Shown here piece after piece: positions 61,428-64,000 of a stretch of DNA of 64,000 nucleotides; within the stretch, counting starts at the first letter, position 1, and every line of letters starts with the position of its first letter. The stretch covers positions 267,878-331,877 of the forward strand of contig NZ_JAUZEE010000006.1 in NCBI RefSeq assembly GCF_030705305.1, written 5' to 3'. The notes below the pieces were generated by a model, which worked only from the letters and a program-made list of their open reading frames with translations, made no database searches and was not told the DNA's origin. The position numbers and the translations under genes are program-made. This stretch comes from Leptothrix discophora. GTDB taxonomy: Bacteria > Pseudomonadota > Gammaproteobacteria > Burkholderiales > Burkholderiaceae_C.

Positions 61428-61457
61428 AAAAGGCGCCCCCGCCGAACGGGGGCGCTT
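61428..61457 (-). terminator. Intrinsic terminator of the XRE regulator gene
   Basis: On the minus strand GCGCCCCCG, TTCGG and CGGGGGCGC form a perfect 9-bp stem (61455-61433), followed by CTTTT. It lies 32 bases past the regulator stop. The rest of 61308-61486 shows no gene; a hairpin at 61338-61356 was seen. Confidence 0.8.
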
Positions 61458-61486
61458 AAAGAGTTCTACGGCTCTAACTAACTCAA

Positions 61487-62059
61487 CTACCTCTCCCGCT
61501 TTCCCTTCCCGTACTCGTCGAGGTCGGTCTGAGCCCGCGCGTCACCGAGAGCGGCTCGGTGAATAGCGAGCATCCATTCCTCCTCCCGAGCAGGACGGGA
61601 TTCAGACGGACCCCGTAGCTCTTGGTAGAGCAACGCGACGAGGCGCTGGACTTCGTGGTCAGCGCTCATGAGTGCGTCCGGGCAGAAGCCAGCCCATGCC
61701 GGGTCACGGCGCATTGCTGCTAGAGCCTTCTTGACGCGCTCGGACATCGGCGATTCCGGGGGGTACATCACGTCTTCGACCGTGACGATTCCTGCGAGAC
61801 AGAAGACGAACATGGGCGGCACTCCGAGATACTTGGCTGCAGCTCTCAGCACTGTTCGCTTTGCGTTCGCAACGTCGGTATCACGACGCCGCCACTCTGC
61901 AATGCGCTGATACGGTACTCCAAGCTCGTGTGCCATGTCTTCGAGCGAGTCTCCGCGTTGGGCCGATTCCGCGAGCAAGACTCGAATTAGCGGCGGGTCA
62001 TCCAAGCTCGGTGGTGCGCGCCCTCTCCCCGGTGGCTTTGGCACAGTTCTCTTTGACAT
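61487..62059 (-). CDS. XRE-like helix-turn-helix protein
   Basis: This 190-residue protein has a likely helix-turn-helix at about residues 25-80 (LIRVLLAESAQRGDSLEDMAHELGVPYQRIAEWRRRDTDVANAKRTVLRAAAKYLGVPP), in which LEDMAHELGVPYQRIAEWR is the recognition part. The rest is helical and unassigned, with WAGFCPDALMSADHEVQRLVALLYQELRG. The basic, Pro-rich N-terminus may add DNA contacts. ATG 62059 was preferred over the TTG just upstream. It is divergent from the BPSL0761-like gene, and the shared 237-base gap holds a repeated 11-mer, so it may control that gene or the element. It is likely a regulator; a specific role is not known. Confidence 0.7.
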   Translation of the reverse strand: MSKRTVPKPPGRGRAPPSLDDPPLIRVLLAESAQRGDSLEDMAHELGVPYQRIAEWRRRDTDVANAKRTVLRAAAKYLGVPPMFVFCLAGIVTVEDVMYPPESPMSERVKKALAAMRRDPAWAGFCPDALMSADHEVQRLVALLYQELRGPSESRPAREEEWMLAIHRAALGDARAQTDLDEYGKGKRER

Positions 62060-62086
62060 CAATGGTTCCTGAGTCGACAGCAGTTC

Positions 62087-62182
62087 GCTGACAGAGCGTG
62101 TAGCGACTCGTCGAGGTCACCATCGGCCCCTGAAGAATGACGGGCGAACCCCGTGCTGCCTTGAGCGTTTGGCTAACAGAGC
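62087..62182. repeat. Direct repeat GCTrACAGAGC in the divergent gap
   Basis: GCTGACAGAGC (62087-62097) and GCTAACAGAGC (62172-62182) differ at one base and start 85 bases apart, about eight helical turns. They lie between the divergent XRE-like and BPSL0761-like genes and could be operators of the XRE-like protein. Confidence 0.45.
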
Positions 62183-62296
62183 AGCGGCTATCTGAGGGTT
62201 GAGGTGTTAGGAACGTTGCCTGCATAGTCCGACCACCATGGAGCATCTGCGTTCAGCCGCATTGGTTGGACGGGGGCTCGTAGGCCAGGAAGAGCT

Positions 62297-62818
62297 ATGA
62301 CAACGCCTGATGAGCGCACGCGTGCTGTGATGCAGACGCGCGACTTTCTGCAAGAGCTGGCGGGGCAATCTGCCGACCCATGCATTCCCGAGTTCGTGCG
62401 GAGGGAGGCACATCGCCTGTTACGACACTATCCGGGTGGGTCGAACATGAGCCTTGTGCACAACGTATTGCCCTCCTGGTTCGGAGCGGTACCCGAAAGG
62501 CAGGTCGACCGGAGTCGCTTGGAAAGGGCCCTGGAAGGTTCGGAGGTCCACGGGGTCTGGAAAGTTGGCATCGTTCAAACAGTGGACCCGACCAAGGGGC
62601 GCTGCACCTTTCTCGATGGATTGACTGAATCGCTGCATCGGTATGTGGCCAAGACAGACGCCGAGCGTTCAGCGCTGGCACACATCTCTAAAGGAGATTG
62701 CGTGGACTACTGCGTAGGTGTGAGAGGCCAAATCGTCTGCGTGCACAAGCCGACTCCCGAGGCACCTGAAAACTCCTTGTCAGGCGGTCTCTTGTCAGGC
62801 TCCGCATCAAGCACCTGA
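62297..62818 (+). CDS. BPSL0761-family-like protein with C-terminal OB-like segment
   Basis: The first 65 residues of this 173-residue protein (TTPDERTRAVMQTRDFLQELAG ... PEFVRREAHRLLRHYPGGSNMSLVH) match what I recall of the BPSL0761 family, small proteins of unknown function frequent in beta- and gammaproteobacterial genomes and islands. The second half, from VHGVWKVGIVQTVDPTKGRCTF to DYCVGVRGQIVCVHKP, looks like a short beta-barrel, perhaps distantly like a cold-shock OB fold; that is inference. AGGAAGAGCT is a good ribosome site. No signal peptide or membrane segment. Function unknown. Confidence 0.7.
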   Translation: MTTPDERTRAVMQTRDFLQELAGQSADPCIPEFVRREAHRLLRHYPGGSNMSLVHNVLPSWFGAVPERQVDRSRLERALEGSEVHGVWKVGIVQTVDPTKGRCTFLDGLTESLHRYVAKTDAERSALAHISKGDCVDYCVGVRGQIVCVHKPTPEAPENSLSGGLLSGSASST

Positions 62819-62832
62819 AGCATCCTCTCTGC

Positions 62833-62860
62833 TCACCCATTGGGTGATGGGCCGCGGCCC
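62833..62860. repeat. Two adjacent palindromes after the BPSL0761-like gene
   Basis: TCACCCA-T-TGGGTGA (62833-62847) and GGGCCGCGGCCC (62849-62860) are both perfect and lie one base apart, 15 bases after the stop. No T run follows. They may be a factor-binding site or a weak 3' end structure. Confidence 0.5.
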
Positions 62861-62926
62861 GGGCCCGGAAACGATGAACTGGCTTCTTGACTCGTTAAGA
62901 CGAAGAACTGCGAACGGACCTACAGC

Positions 62927-63370
62927 ATGACCGTCGAGGAACTCATTCAACTCTTGTATCGTTTTGGCTCACGTACGTCCGTCAGGCTGGTGGACTCGGT
63001 AGGCCAGTTCGTTCTGACGCCGTGCGATATCGAGGGCCTGGACACCGACGCGCCAGGTGGTCCGGCGGTCTGCCTCTTCGCACGCGACGCCGCGTGCGCG
63101 CGCCCGGTCCGACCTGAGATGAAGTGCCGGACGTGTGGATGGGTGCACGTCGCCATTCCCAGGCATCACGCCGAACAGTGGGTCCTGGACGCCACGCCAG
63201 AACAAAGGCAGGACGGGCGCTTGGCTTACGCGGCTATGCACCGATATTTCCGCTGCTACCGATGTGGCGCAACGACCGATGCCTTCGTGCCAGCCTTGCC
63301 GAGTGATGCGCCGGTCGGCTGCACGCTTCAACCCGTGGTGGTCGGGCAGCGCAAGGAAAGCCGTGATTAA
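62927..63370 (+). CDS. Zinc-ribbon protein of unknown function
   Basis: I do not recognise this 147-residue protein. It has two CxxC pairs, C67/C70 (MKCRTCGWVHVAIPRH) and C110/C113 (YFRCYRCGATTDAF), with the spacing of a zinc ribbon. The N-terminal 50 residues (TVEELIQLLYRFGSRTSVRLVDSVGQFVLTP) look like a small alpha/beta domain. There is no signal peptide. The last eight bases overlap the next gene, so the two are probably made together. Codon use is less GC-rich than in the core genes. It lies in the accessory region downstream of the recombinases. No function can be proposed. Confidence 0.7.
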   Translation: MTVEELIQLLYRFGSRTSVRLVDSVGQFVLTPCDIEGLDTDAPGGPAVCLFARDAACARPVRPEMKCRTCGWVHVAIPRHHAEQWVLDATPEQRQDGRLAYAAMHRYFRCYRCGATTDAFVPALPSDAPVGCTLQPVVVGQRKESRD

Positions 63371-63971
63371 CATCGAGGGGAACTTGACCGTCGATAGAGG
63401 CTGCCCGGGAGCGCAGGTCGTCTACCTGGGCATTTCGGGCGTATTGCACCCTAGCAGAACCACATACGAGCTCGTCAACCATCGCTCGCCCTGGGACGAC
63501 GGGCATGAGCTCTACGAAGGTGTGCCGGTCCTAGACACGGCGCTGCAGCGCTGGCCTGCCGCGCGCATCGTGCTGACATCGACATTGCCCTGGTCGCGCG
63601 GCCTAGATGCGGTTCTGCCTCAACTGGGTGCCCTCGCTGAACGGGTCGACGCCTTCACATACGATGACCTTACGAAGCGCGCCGTCCGAACGGTTACGAC
63701 ACGCAGCGGGTCGACGCGCGCCGTAACGTACTCGAACGAAGACTACTGGCGTCTGAACAAGTCCGGCATCGTCGCCGCGCACGTAGAGTGGCTGAAGCCT
63801 GCCGCTTGGGTGGCAATTGATGACGAGACCATTCTGTGGCCAGACGCCGTTGTGCGCGACCAGTTGGTCGCCACCGATGGCTGCGTCGGGCTGATGAGCC
63901 CAGAGGCGCAGGACCGGCTGCTGACGGTGTTGCACGCGAACTTCGGTAAGCGTCCGCCAAAGTCACCTTGA
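63363..63971 (+). CDS. HAD-fold protein (Swiss-army-knife-associated type) with degenerate motif I
   Basis: This 202-residue protein looks like the HAD domain family found in and around Swiss Army Knife RNA-repair proteins: a VVYLGISGVLHPS first strand, RIVLTSTLPW as motif II, WVAIDDETILWP with D153/D154 as the acidic motif, and the DGCVGLMSPEAQDRLLTVL tail. The phosphatase nucleophile motif DxDG is, however, GISG here (residues 23-26), so both aspartates are gone. The start is GTG at 63363, overlapping the zinc-ribbon gene by eight bases. It may be a binding rather than catalytic protein. The family match is by recall. Confidence 0.72.
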   Translation: MINIEGNLTVDRGCPGAQVVYLGISGVLHPSRTTYELVNHRSPWDDGHELYEGVPVLDTALQRWPAARIVLTSTLPWSRGLDAVLPQLGALAERVDAFTYDDLTKRAVRTVTTRSGSTRAVTYSNEDYWRLNKSGIVAAHVEWLKPAAWVAIDDETILWPDAVVRDQLVATDGCVGLMSPEAQDRLLTVLHANFGKRPPKSP

Positions 63972-64000
63972 CCCCGGCACGGCCGGCGCTCAGGTCCCAG

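Noticed and set aside
55280..64000. Second copy of the tRNA-Asp 3' end as the far attachment site
   Set aside because: No repeat of the T-arm/acceptor sequence was found by eye to the window end, so the right border of the element was not assigned and probably lies outside.

Overview
The window is chromosomal DNA of a high-GC betaproteobacterium, most likely a Burkholderiales member near the Leptothrix/Rubrivivax/Ideonella group. The gene order supports this: leuCDB-asd-fimV-truA-trpFBA-accD-folC-SPOR-cvpA-purF-metZ is a classic betaproteobacterial block. Placement below order is inference from gene content, not from a tree.

Layout. (1) 1-6055: pyruvate dehydrogenase operon aceE (5' cut by the window edge), aceF with two lipoyl domains, and lpd with its own lipoyl domain, closed by an intrinsic terminator. 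(2) 6061-11101: metallo-beta-lactamase-fold hydrolase, DUF4124/glutaredoxin protein, cold-shock protein, and the clpS-clpA proteolysis pair. (3) 11104-22460, all on the minus strand: a formate/selenium operon, fdhG-fdhH-fdhI-fdhE-selA-tlpA-like-transglutaminase-selB-selC. fdhG has an in-frame UGA read as selenocysteine 196, and the factors that load (selA, tRNA-Sec) and deliver (selB) Sec lie in the same locus; selD is not in the window. (4) 22679-27428, minus strand: L,D-transpeptidase, two cyclophilins, lpxH and mtfA, mostly joined by 4-base overlaps. (5) 27701-33637: cysS, a DNA glycosylase, accA, tilS and lysC, then tRNA-Ser(GCU). (6) 34110-39546: LysR regulator, leuCDB, asd. (7) 39954-54550: fimV, truA, trpF, trpB, trpA, accD, folC, SPOR protein, cvpA, purF, metZ, gltX. 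(8) 54671-55274: tRNA cluster Ala-Glu-Asp-Glu-Asp.

(9) 55278 to the window end is an accessory region next to the last tRNA-Asp. It begins with a short array of direct and inverted repeats, followed by two tandem paralogous tyrosine recombinases, a convergent 729-residue protein that combines a helix-turn-helix segment with a tyrosine-recombinase-like C-terminus, an XRE-type regulator, a BPSL0761-like protein, a zinc-ribbon protein and a HAD-fold protein whose nucleophile motif is lost. It looks like the left end of an integrative element that runs beyond base 64000. This three-recombinase module with its repeat array is the best candidate in the window for a poorly described system.

All annotation is from reading the sequence and recalling protein families; no database search was run.
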